Positions 1 to 7,160 of a stretch of DNA of 64,000 bases are shown one piece after another. The notes under the pieces are model-generated. The model did not search any database. It saw only the letters and a program-made list of their open reading frames with translations, and was not told where the DNA came from. The translations under genes were made by a program, and so were the position numbers. Source of the DNA: Leucobacter komagatae (GTDB lineage: Bacteria; Actinomycetota; Actinomycetes; Actinomycetales; Microbacteriaceae); NCBI RefSeq assembly GCF_006716085.1, contig NZ_VFON01000002.1, positions 395,808 through 459,807 on the forward strand. The letters are read 5' to 3'. The number at the start of each line of letters is the position of its first letter. The first letter of the stretch is position 1.

Positions 1-28
1 TTGAGCCCGGATTTGGCGGCGAGAACAA

Positions 29-43
29 CCCGCTTGCGGCGGG
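29..43 (-). terminator. weak terminator-like hairpin after the MocR gene
   Basis: A five-base-pair stem (CCCGC/GCGGG, five-base loop) lies just past the MocR stop, followed on the minus strand by TTGTT. It is short and may be chance. The first 53 bases hold no assignable gene; plus-strand frame 3 is open and could be the tail of an upstream gene, but nothing recognisable is encoded. Confidence 0.25.
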
Positions 44-53
44 CACAAAGGGG

Positions 54-1436
54 CTACTCGGCGAGTACCTGAGCCAACAATCTCGCGCCCTCCGCGGCCT
101 GCGCCTCGGTCGGCGCACCGAACGAGAATCGCAGAAACTGCGCGGGCGGCTCGTTGACGAAAAAGTGTCTGCCGTCACCGACGAGCACACCCGCCGCGTA
201 GGCTCGCTCCGCGACCTCGCGCGAGCCGAGAGGCTGCGGAAGCCGCCCCCACAGGTGCAGCCCGCCGCGCGGGATCGACTGCAGCGCGACCTCGGGGAGG
301 TAGGTGTGGATCGCGCGCACGAGCGCGTCCCGCCGAGCGGTGAGCTCGACGCGCAGCTGGTTCCGGTGCCGTTTCCAGGCGGGCGAGGTGAGCAGGGCGT
401 GACTGATCTCCTGCGTGAGCGGCGCGACGCACAGATCCTCCGCGGCTCGCGCGGCGCGCAGCCGCTCCCCCGCGGGCCCGCGCGCGATGACGGCACCGAG
501 GCGCAGCCCCGGCGACACCGGCTTCGAGAGCGTCATGACCGTGACGACGTGGCCGTTGGGGTCGGAGGCGAACAGCGGCCGCGGCGCCTGCTCGTCGAGG
601 TTCAGGTGCCGCGCCCAGTCGTCTTCCACGACGAAGGCGCCGTGCTTGGCGGCGAGCTCGATGAGCTCGGCGCGGCGCTCGGTTGCGAGCACCGCGCCAG
701 TCGGGTTCGCGTACGTCGGCTGCACATAGACCACGCGGGCCCGCGAGCGTTCAAGCTCGTCTGCGAGCGCCTCGATCCGGATCCCGTGCGCGTCCGACGG
801 CACCGAGCTCACCGTGAGCCCGGCGCTCTGGGCGGCGAGGATGGCGCCCGGGTAGCTCGGGCTCTCTGTGATGACGTGGCCGCCGGGCTCTGCGAGCGTG
901 CGCAGCGCGTAGGCGAGCCCCTGCTGGCCGCCCGGCACGATGAGCACGTCGCCGGGGTCTGCCCGGTAGTCGGCGGCAATCACTCGGCGCAGGTCTGGCG
1001 AGCCAGCGACCGGGGTCATCTGCCAGGCGCGGGCGTGCTTCGCGACGCGCGCGGTCGCCCGCCCCAACTCTTCGTTCGGCACGAGCTCGGGCGCGAGGTA
1101 GCCCCACGACAGGGGTAGGTGCTGCGGCGTCCCATACCCGCCGAGGCGCGAAGCCCGATCTGCGTCGACCCGGGCCGGCCCGAGCGCCTGCGTCTGCCAG
1201 GAGTAGTCGGCCTCGAGCAGGTGCTCGCGCCGGGCGACAAAGGTGCCTCGGCCGGGCTCGGCGCGCACGAGCCCCAGCGCGCTGAGCTCGGCGAGTGCCG
1301 CCGAGATCGTGGCCGCGCTCGCGTGGAAACGGCCGGAGAGTTCGCGCACGCCGGGAAGCTTGTCGCCGGGGGAAAGCTCGGCGATCTCGGCCCGGATCTG
1401 AGCGGCGACGGTCGCGCTTCTGTTATCCTTGGACAT
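54..1436 (-). CDS. MocR-family regulator (GntR-type wHTH fused to aminotransferase-like domain)
   Basis: This is a 460-residue protein. A winged helix occupies roughly residues 8-70 (KLPGVRELSGRF, then an ATISAALAEL recognition-helix pattern). A fold-type I aminotransferase-like domain fills the rest; its PLP lysine is visible in TLSKPVSPGLRLG, and YANPTGA and PGGQQG motifs are present. The length is normal for MocR proteins, which bind PLP and an amine or amino acid and usually control a divergent neighbour. Its ATG overlaps the ATG of the divergent acetyltransferase gene. No ribosome-binding site precedes it, so the mRNA may be leaderless: TTGCGG-N17-TTAACT lies six bases before the ATG, though both boxes match consensus poorly. 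The effector and exact target are unknown. Confidence 0.9.
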   Translation of the reverse strand: MSKDNRSATVAAQIRAEIAELSPGDKLPGVRELSGRFHASAATISAALAELSALGLVRAEPGRGTFVARREHLLEADYSWQTQALGPARVDADRASRLGGYGTPQHLPLSWGYLAPELVPNEELGRATARVAKHARAWQMTPVAGSPDLRRVIAADYRADPGDVLIVPGGQQGLAYALRTLAEPGGHVITESPSYPGAILAAQSAGLTVSSVPSDAHGIRIEALADELERSRARVVYVQPTYANPTGAVLATERRAELIELAAKHGAFVVEDDWARHLNLDEQAPRPLFASDPNGHVVTVMTLSKPVSPGLRLGAVIARGPAGERLRAARAAEDLCVAPLTQEISHALLTSPAWKRHRNQLRVELTARRDALVRAIHTYLPEVALQSIPRGGLHLWGRLPQPLGSREVAERAYAAGVLVGDGRHFFVNEPPAQFLRFSFGAPTEAQAAEGARLLAQVLAE

Positions 1437-1983
1437 GAATCTAGTTAATAACGTTACTGATTATTCCGCAACACCGTTACTCTCGAACGCGGCGGCCGCA
1501 GCCTTTGGCGCGACCGCGCCAGACCACATCGCGCCCGTCGTGCGCCCACTCGCACCCGCCGATGAGCAGCAGTGGCGGTCGCACTTCCGGGCGTACCGGG
1601 AGTTCTACAAGCTCGCCGAATCCGAAGAGGTCGTGTCACGCGCGTGGGGCTGGTTCATGGACCCCCAGCACGAGTGCAAGGCGCTCGTCGCCGAGGCCCA
1701 CAGCGAGATTCTCGGGTTTGCCCACCACCGCCGGTTCTCGTCGCCGTACACGGGCACCACGAGCATCTTCCTCGATGACCTCTTCACCACCCCCGCCGCC
1801 CGCGGTCGGGGCGTCGGGCGGGCGCTTATCGGCCGCCTCACCGATATGACTGCGGCCGAGGGGCGCGCTGGCGTGCAGTGGGTAACGGCGGACGACAACC
1901 ACCAGGCACAGGCGCTGTATAACTCGCTCGCGACCCGAGCGAGTTGGATCACGTACGACGCGTCCCCAACGCCCCGCGCGTAG
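1435..1983 (+). CDS. GNAT family N-acetyltransferase
   Basis: This is about 182 residues. The acetyl-CoA binding motif A is clear (RGRGVGRALIGRL, the R/Q-x-x-G-x-G/A pattern), preceded by the FLDDLF strand and followed by the C-terminal ADDNHQAQALYNSL helix. It should transfer an acetyl group to a small amine or a protein N-terminus; the substrate cannot be told. The first 35-40 residues have no counterpart in the GNAT fold and lie over an AT-rich control region, so the true start may be further in (for example GTG near 1548). It is divergent from the MocR gene and is probably its target. Confidence 0.8.
   Translation: MNLVNNVTDYSATPLLSNAAAAAFGATAPDHIAPVVRPLAPADEQQWRSHFRAYREFYKLAESEEVVSRAWGWFMDPQHECKALVAEAHSEILGFAHHRRFSSPYTGTTSIFLDDLFTTPAARGRGVGRALIGRLTDMTAAEGRAGVQWVTADDNHQAQALYNSLATRASWITYDASPTPRA
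1452..1481. promoter_or_regulatory. direct repeats, candidate MocR operator
   Basis: The heptamer CGTTACT occurs at 1452-1458 and 1475-1481, 23 bases apart, in an AT-rich patch between the divergent MocR and GNAT starts. The first copy lies within the palindrome TAACGTTA. MocR proteins commonly bind paired direct repeats, so this is a plausible operator. It is inferred from sequence only. Confidence 0.4.
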
Positions 1984-1997
1984 ACCGCAGAGGCCCC

Positions 1998-2038
1998 GGG
2001 GCGCCAGGGGCTCCCGAAGCGCGGAGCCCCGGCGCCCC
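1998..2038. terminator. bidirectional terminator hairpin
   Basis: The arms 1998-2014 and 2023-2038 form a 16-base-pair GC-rich stem with one bulged A and an eight-base loop, between the convergent GNAT and TetR genes. There is no clear U-tract on either side. The position and stem strength suggest it ends transcription from both sides. Confidence 0.7.
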
Positions 2039-2629
2039 TCACTCCCCCAGCCGCAGCAGCGCGAGCGCCGACGTCACGTGCGCCCGCGCTGCTGCCTCAT
2101 TCGGCGCCTCGCTGAGCCCGAGCAGCCGCCGCCGGTGCGGCTCGCCAAGCAAGAGACCGAACAGGGCCTCCGCAAGGGCCGCGCGCTCTGGCTCGCCAAG
2201 CTCCCCGGGCAACCCGGCAGCAAGGAGGTCAACGTATCCTCGGGGCCCGCTCTCGTAAAACCCTGCCGCGAGCTCGGGAAACTGCAGTGCTTCCGCGATC
2301 ATGAGGCGGTGCATCCCGACCGCGCTGTCAGAGAACAGCACCTCGACGATGCGGGTGGCCGTCTCCTGCAGCCCGGCGCCCGAGACTTCTCCGGCCTGCG
2401 CCCTGAACCGCTCGATAACCGCCGTGAAGACGCCGGCTTTGTCACCGAAATACGTGTAGATCGTCCGCTTCGTGACCCGGGCTCCCTGCGCAAGCTCGTC
2501 GATCGTCACCGCGCCGTACCCGCGCGAGACGAACAGCCGAAGCGCCTCGTCGAGGATGTGCCCCCGCCGCGCCTCCCGCTCAGCCTCCGTGGGGCGCCCG
2601 CGCTTGCGCTCACCGACAGTCTCGCCCAT
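2039..2629 (-). CDS. TetR-family transcriptional repressor
   Basis: This is 196 residues from the ATG at 2629. That start is chosen because GAGGAG (2634-2639 on the complementary strand) lies four bases upstream; a GTG at 2641 would start inside the ribosome-binding site. The N-terminal HTH is typical: AREARRGHILDEALRLF, TIDELAQGARVTKRTIYTYFGDKAGVF. The C-terminal ligand domain is not assignable. It is divergent from the 2-oxoacid dehydrogenase operon, with a near-perfect palindrome between them, so it probably represses that operon and itself. Confidence 0.88.
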   Translation of the reverse strand: MGETVGERKRGRPTEAEREARRGHILDEALRLFVSRGYGAVTIDELAQGARVTKRTIYTYFGDKAGVFTAVIERFRAQAGEVSGAGLQETATRIVEVLFSDSAVGMHRLMIAEALQFPELAAGFYESGPRGYVDLLAAGLPGELGEPERAALAEALFGLLLGEPHRRRLLGLSEAPNEAAARAHVTSALALLRLGE

Positions 2630-2687
2630 GCCACTCCTCACACGCCCCGGCCCCGCACGCCGGACCCGTCCTTCACCACCATTCTAC

Positions 2688-2709
2688 AATGATACGATTT
2701 CGTTTCATT
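2688..2709. promoter_or_regulatory. TetR operator palindrome over divergent promoters
   Basis: AATGATACGA (2688-2697) and TCGTTTCATT (2700-2709) are inverted repeats, 9 of 10 positions, separated by TT. The site overlaps -10-like hexamers in both directions (TACAAT at 2685 on the plus strand, TAGAAT at 2681-2686 on the minus strand). Its size and place fit binding by the adjacent TetR protein. Confidence 0.65.
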
Positions 2710-2767
2710 AATGATTGGGGTCGCCGCCCTCTTTCGCGGCGAACGACAGCGCGTGAGGAGTTCACCC

Positions 2768-3922
2768 GTGGGCACACAGCAACAAGCGAAGCCACAAGCA
2801 GAAACGAAGCCACGACGAAAGGCGGCGGTGAAGGCGCGTGCAGCGACGTCACCCGAAGCGCTCCGCCCCGACGGCATCGACGGTGTCGCCATGCTCGGCC
2901 TGTACCGCGAGATGGTGCTCATCCGCCGCTTCGAGGAGCGCGCGGCGCGCGCCTACACGCAGGCCGAGATCGGGGGCTACTGCCACCTGAACCTCGGGGA
3001 GGAGGCGACCGTCGTCGGCATCCTCAGAGCGATGGCGCCGACCGACTACCTCTTCACGAACTACCGCGAGCACGGCTACGCGCTCAGCAGGGGCATCGAG
3101 CCGGGCAGGGTAATGGCCGAGCTCTACGGCCGCTCTGACGGGGTCTCGAAGGGCTGGGGCGGCTCCATGCACCTCTTCGACGTCGAGGCTCGGCTGCTCG
3201 GCGGGTACGGCATCGTGGGCGGCCAGCTTCCGCTCGCGACGGGCGCCGCACTCGCCATCGACTACCGCGGCGGGCCCGAAGCCGTGGTCTGCATCATGGG
3301 CGACGGCACCACGAACATCGGTGCGTTCCACGAGTCACTAAACCTCGCGGCGATCTGGCGGCTGCCTGTCGTGTTCGTCATCGTGAACAACGGGCTGGGC
3401 ATGGGCACGACTGTCGAAGAGTCGTCGGGCGAGCCCGAGCTCTACAAGCGCGCGGCCTCGTACCGCATGCCGTCGGAGCGGGTCGATGGCACCGACCCCC
3501 TCGCCGTCCGCGAGGCCATGCTCCGCGCGCTCGCGAGCGCGCGGGCCGGCACGCCGTTCCTCCTCGAAGCCGTGAGCGAACGGCTGAAGGGGCACTCGGT
3601 CGTCGACCCCGCGAAGTACCGCGCCCCAGAGAAGACCCAGTCGCTCGCCGCGAGCGACCCGATCGCGCTGTTCGCCGCGCGCCTCACCGACCTTGGGCTG
3701 CTCGACGACGACACGGCCGCGGAGGTCGACGCGACAGCGGCCTCGGCCGTACAGGCGGCGGTCGCGTTCGCCGAGGCGAGCCCGCACCCGAGCGTCGACA
3801 CGCTCTTCGACTACACGTACGCGACGCCCGTCGCGAACAACTCCCACAGGTTGCCCGGCGAGCCGCTTTTCTCCCCGGCACCGCCCCTCCCTAACGCCCC
3901 GACGAACGGAGCCGCAGCATGA
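2768..3922 (+). CDS. pdhA: 2-oxoacid (pyruvate) dehydrogenase E1 component, alpha subunit
   Basis: This is 384 residues. The GTG at 2768 is chosen because GAGGAG (2755-2760) lies seven bases upstream; the ATG at 2711 falls on the operator edge and lacks a site. The first 30 residues are a Lys/Ala-rich tail. The core carries the thiamine diphosphate motif GDGTTNIGAFHESLN ending in VNN, plus GRSDGVSKGWGGSMHLFD and GGYGIVGGQLPLATG, which favour the pyruvate branch over the branched-chain one. It decarboxylates the 2-oxoacid and, with the beta subunit, transfers the acyl group to the E2 lipoyl arm. It overlaps the beta subunit by ATGA. No E3 gene is in the window. Confidence 0.9.
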   Translation: MGTQQQAKPQAETKPRRKAAVKARAATSPEALRPDGIDGVAMLGLYREMVLIRRFEERAARAYTQAEIGGYCHLNLGEEATVVGILRAMAPTDYLFTNYREHGYALSRGIEPGRVMAELYGRSDGVSKGWGGSMHLFDVEARLLGGYGIVGGQLPLATGAALAIDYRGGPEAVVCIMGDGTTNIGAFHESLNLAAIWRLPVVFVIVNNGLGMGTTVEESSGEPELYKRAASYRMPSERVDGTDPLAVREAMLRALASARAGTPFLLEAVSERLKGHSVVDPAKYRAPEKTQSLAASDPIALFAARLTDLGLLDDDTAAEVDATAASAVQAAVAFAEASPHPSVDTLFDYTYATPVANNSHRLPGEPLFSPAPPLPNAPTNGAAA

Positions 3923-4920
3923 GCACGCGCACAATGACCTACCGCCAGGCGCTACACGACACCCTGCGCTCTGAGATGCTCCGCGACCCGGAGGTGATGC
4001 TCATCGGCGAGGAGATTGGCGTCTTTGAAGGCTCTTACAAGATCACCGCGGGAATGCTCGAGGAGTTCGGCCCGAAGCGGGTCCGCGACACCCCTATCGC
4101 GGAGGAGGGCTTCACCGGCGCCGCGATCGGCGCCGCGATGCTCGGGCTCAGACCCGTCGTCGAGATCATGACGATCAACTTCTCGCTGCTCGCGCTCGAC
4201 CAGATCGTGAACCACGCGGCGAAGATCTACGGGATGTTTGGCGGGCAGGCCCGCGTGCCGCTCGTGATTCGCACGCCGGGCGGCGGCGGCCAGCAGCTCG
4301 GCGCGACCCATTCCCAAAACATCGAGCTGTTCTACGCCTTCGTTCCGGGCATGAAAGTTGTCGCCCCGTCAAGCCCCGCCGACGCGAAGGCGCTGCTGCT
4401 CGCCGCGATTCGCGACGACGACCCCGTGCTGTTTCTCGAGAACCTCGCGCTCTACAACACGAAGGGCGAGGTGCCAGACGATGACACCCCGGCTGAGATC
4501 GGCCGCGCGAAAGTCACGAGGCGCGGCAGCGACATCACCGTCGTCGCGTACTCGCGCATGGCGGCGGTGGCGCTCGAGGTCGCCGAGCTGCTCGCTGAGA
4601 GCGATGGGATCGGCGTCGAGGTTGTCGACCTGCGAAGCCTCAGGCCGCTCGATCGCGACACGATCATCGAGTCGGTGAAGCGCACAAACTGCGCTGTCGT
4701 ACTCGAAGACGACTGGCTCACGTACGGCATCGGCGCTGAGATCGCAGCGACGATCTCAGACGGCGCGTTCGACTGGCTCGACGCTCCGGTGCGGCGCGTC
4801 GCCATGGCAGAGGTGCCGCTGCCGTACTCCAAACCGCTCGAGACCGCGGCACTCCCCCAGGCCTCAGACGCGATCACCGCGATCCGAGAGACCCTCGCGG
4901 CCGTCGCTGGCCGCGCATAG
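3919..4920 (+). CDS. pdhB: 2-oxoacid (pyruvate) dehydrogenase E1 component, beta subunit
   Basis: This is 333 residues, the usual length. It begins MTYRQALHD with LIGEEIGVFEGSYKIT, then DTPIAEEGFTGAAIGAAMLGLRP, the conserved thiamine-pocket Glu region, and MTINFSLLALDQIVNHAAK. The C-terminal transketolase domain holds VVDLRSLRPLD and VVLEDDW. It pairs with the alpha subunit as an alpha2beta2 enzyme. The ATG overlaps the alpha stop as ATGA, so the two are translationally coupled; the E2 lipoyl segment follows after 13 bases. Confidence 0.92.
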   Translation: MSTRTMTYRQALHDTLRSEMLRDPEVMLIGEEIGVFEGSYKITAGMLEEFGPKRVRDTPIAEEGFTGAAIGAAMLGLRPVVEIMTINFSLLALDQIVNHAAKIYGMFGGQARVPLVIRTPGGGGQQLGATHSQNIELFYAFVPGMKVVAPSSPADAKALLLAAIRDDDPVLFLENLALYNTKGEVPDDDTPAEIGRAKVTRRGSDITVVAYSRMAAVALEVAELLAESDGIGVEVVDLRSLRPLDRDTIIESVKRTNCAVVLEDDWLTYGIGAEIAATISDGAFDWLDAPVRRVAMAEVPLPYSKPLETAALPQASDAITAIRETLAAVAGRA

Positions 4921-4933
4921 AAAGGCAGCACCC

Positions 4934-6191
4934 ATGATCGATATTCTTATGCCTCGCCTGAGCGACACCATGACCGAGGGCACCATCGCGGCCTGGCGCA
5001 AGCAGCCGGGCGACCGAGTCGAGGCCGGCGACATCATCGTCGAGATCGAGACCGACAAGGCGCTCATGGAGCAGGAAGCCTACGAGGCCGGCGTGCTCAG
5101 CGCGATTCTCACCCAGGAGGGCGAGCAGGCGCGCATCGGCGAGCCGATCGCGCGGCTCGATGACGGCACGGGCGCAGATCAGGATCCGGGACGTTCCCGA
5201 CCCGAGACTCCGGCTCCGCCCGCCCGCCCGCCCTGCAGTGCCCGCCGCGCCCGTGGTGCCCGCGGTACCCGCGACCCTCGTTCCGCCGGGCACCGACGCG
5301 GGTACGCGACAGTTCACCTCGCCCCTCGTACGGCGGCTCGCTCGCGAGCGCGGCATCGATCTGGCGGGCGTCATTGGGAGCGGGCCCGGTGGCAGGATCG
5401 TGCGCGCGGACATCCCGGAGGCCGCCGCGGGGGCCTTCGCAGGCGGTGGCGAGGGCGGGGCGGCATCGCCAGCCGTGGCGAACGAGACGCAGCGGTCGAC
5501 CGTGATCCCGTTCGACGCGACCCGCGCGGTCATCGCGCGGAGGCTCAGCGAGAGTAGCTCCGAGACGCCGCACTTCGCGGTCACCGCGGTCGCCGACGTG
5601 ACCGAGCTGCTGGCGCTGCGCCAGACCCTCAACGAGCGGCTCGTCGCTGCCGACAGGCCAAAGCTCAGCGTCACCGACCTGCTCGTGCGGGCCGCAGCGC
5701 TCGCGCTGCGCGAGGTGCCGGGGGTGAACGCCTCGTACTCGCCTGAGGGGCGCGGTGCGACGGTGATGCACGAGCGCGTGCACATCGGGCTCGCGGTCGC
5801 TGCAGCGTCTGGGCTCGTCGTGCCCGTCATCCGCGACGCAGACCGACAGCCAACCTCGGCGATCGCTGCCAGGGCGGCAGCGCTCTCGGCGCGGGCTCGC
5901 GACGGCCGACTCTCAGTCTCCGAGATGACCGGCGGCACGTTCACCATCAGCAACCTCGGCATGTATGGCGTCGAGCAGTTCACGGCCCTCATCAATCCGC
6001 CCGAGGGGGCGATCCTCGCGGTCGGCGCCGCCGTATCAGAGCCGGCGGTCGTGGGCGGCGATGTCACCGTTCGCGAACAACTCCGCTACACCCTGTCAGC
6101 GGATCACCGCATCATCGACGGCGCGCTCGCGGCCCAGTTTCTGCGCGCGCTGACGCAGCTGCTCGAAAACCCCGTCGCGATCGTGGCGTAG
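4934..6191 (+). pseudogene. pdhC: dihydrolipoamide acyltransferase (E2), split by a frameshift
   Basis: The first frame (from ATG 4934, AGAAAGGCAG upstream) encodes one lipoyl domain with the lipoylated Lys in ETDKA, then a Pro/Ala linker. The rest lies in the +1 frame: more linker (PAVPAAPVVPAVPA), the peripheral-subunit binding domain (FTSPLVRRLARERGID with GPGGRIVRADI) and the catalytic domain ending in SADHRIIDGALAAQFL (the DHRxxDG active site). The switch falls at (GCCC)4, 5218-5233. Removing one GCCC unit gives a continuous protein with an ordinary linker. The downstream ATG at 5160 has no ribosome-binding site, so two separate proteins are unlikely. It is either a real slipped-strand mutation or phase switch, or a sequencing error. 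All domains look intact. Confidence 0.85.
5218..5233. repeat. (GCCC)4 tetranucleotide repeat at the E2 frameshift
   Basis: Four tandem GCCC units lie in the interdomain linker of the E2 gene, exactly where the reading frame must change. Gain or loss of one unit shifts the frame by one, which is the classic behaviour of slippage-prone repeats. Confidence 0.8.
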
Positions 6192-6198
6192 CGGCTTC

Positions 6199-6230
6199 GG
6201 TGTGGGGCTTCGCTCAAGAAGCCCCACACC
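6199..6230. terminator. bidirectional terminator hairpin
   Basis: GGTGTGGGGCTTC (6199-6211) and its exact complement (6218-6230) form a 13-base-pair perfect stem with a six-base loop, between the convergent E2 and arsC genes. Confidence 0.8.
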
Positions 6231-6232
6231 GG

Positions 6233-6643
6233 TTAGCCCGTGAGGCGGCCAGCCAGCTCGCGGACGCGCCCCTCGATGTCGGCGCACACGAGTCGCATCC
6301 GCTCGACACCTTCAATACCCCGAGCGCTCGGCTCGTCAGTGATCCACGTTTCAATGTCTACGCCGGGGACGCTCGGCACGTGCGCCTCACTGCCGAGCAC
6401 CACGACGCGCCCCGCCTCGCGCATTGCCTGCTCGGTGAGCTGCGTTGGTATCGCTGCGGAGATGTCTATGTCCTGCTCAAGCATGACAGCTGCGGCGAGC
6501 GCGTTCACCGAACTGCCCGGAGATGTGCCAGCTGACGCCACACGCACCGCGCCATCGGCAATCACCCGCATGTAGCCTGCCGCAATCTGTGACTTCCCGC
6601 CGTTCTTAACGCACACAAAGAGCACACTCGGGACACCCGTCAT
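6233..6643 (-). CDS. arsC: arsenate reductase, mycothiol-type (LMW-phosphatase fold)
   Basis: This is 136 residues. The P-loop FVCVKNGGKSQIAAGYM near the N-terminus holds the nucleophilic Cys11 and is the variant seen in actinobacterial arsenate-mycothiol transferases rather than in thioredoxin-linked enzymes. It would form an arseno-mycothiol adduct from arsenate, later reduced to arsenite. The ATG overlaps the arsR stop as ATGA, so arsR-arsC is one transcript. The cognate efflux pump is encoded divergently. Confidence 0.88.
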   Translation of the reverse strand: MTGVPSVLFVCVKNGGKSQIAAGYMRVIADGAVRVASAGTSPGSSVNALAAAVMLEQDIDISAAIPTQLTEQAMREAGRVVVLGSEAHVPSVPGVDIETWITDEPSARGIEGVERMRLVCADIEGRVRELAGRLTG

Positions 6644-7050
6644 CGCGAAACCCCGCTCTGCGTCACGCTGAACCGTGCCGGGGCGTCGGCGGCGGGAATG
6701 GAGGCCACAAGATCACCAAGCGCCGCTGGCACCAGCGAGAAATAGGCCCACACTCCGCGCTTCTCGCGGCGCAGGAGCCCAGCCTCGACGAGCACCTTCA
6801 GGTGGTGCGACACCGTGGGCTGCGTCAGACCAAGCGGCTCGGGAAGGTCACACACACAGACCTCGGATCGCGGGGCAGTAGCCACGATGTCGAGGATCTT
6901 GAGCCTGGTGGGGTCAGCGATTGCCTTAAGCCCAGCGGCTAGCCCCTCGAAATCTGTCGATGAGCGTCCAGAGTCGTTCGAGTTCTGAGCCGGGCAGCAC
7001 TCCACGCTCTCAGCGGGATGAGGCGCGGGAGGCCGTTGGAGTTTTGTCAT
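6640..7050 (-). CDS. arsR: ArsR-family arsenite-responsive repressor
   Basis: This is 136 residues from the ATG at 7050, which has GAGG six bases upstream; an ATG at 7071 is possible but lacks a site. The winged helix is standard (IADPTRLKILDIV, LTQPTVSHHLKVLVEAGLL). Cys18-Cys19 near the N-terminus and Cys65/Cys67 in EVCVCDL match the arrangement in Corynebacterium ArsR, where a vicinal N-terminal pair and one later Cys bind As(III). It should repress both its own transcript and acr3. Confidence 0.9.
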   Translation of the reverse strand: MTKLQRPPAPHPAESVECCPAQNSNDSGRSSTDFEGLAAGLKAIADPTRLKILDIVATAPRSEVCVCDLPEPLGLTQPTVSHHLKVLVEAGLLRREKRGVWAYFSLVPAALGDLVASIPAADAPARFSVTQSGVSR

Positions 7051-7083
7051 GGACACCCTCGTTCCCGTCATCGGCCAGCAGAG

Positions 7084-7147
7084 ATTGACAGCCGTCTATG
7101 TCTCAGAGCATACTCGAACGCGACAGACATTGACAATCATCTATATC
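7084..7147. promoter_or_regulatory. divergent ars promoters with two ArsR-box-like repeats
   Basis: TTGACAGCCGTCTATGTCT (7084-7102) and TTGACAATCATCTATATCT (7129-7147) are direct repeats, 15 of 19 identical, 45 bases apart. Two promoters face each other across them: plus strand TTGACA (7084)-N18-CATACT (7108-7113) towards acr3, and minus strand TTGTCA (complement of 7130-7135)-N18-TATGCT (complement of 7106-7111) towards arsR. A repressor on the repeats would cover both -35 boxes. Confidence 0.65.
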
Positions 7148-7160
7148 TTGACGAGGCCGC

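Noticed and set aside
1..53. C-terminal end of a gene entering from the left
   Set aside because: A plus-strand frame is open, but it continues far into the antisense of the MocR gene and shows no recognisable end.
5160..6191. A separate E2-like gene starting at ATG 5160
   Set aside because: There is no ribosome-binding site, the first 20 residues are out-of-frame linker, and the protein would lack a lipoyl domain that lies just upstream in another frame.
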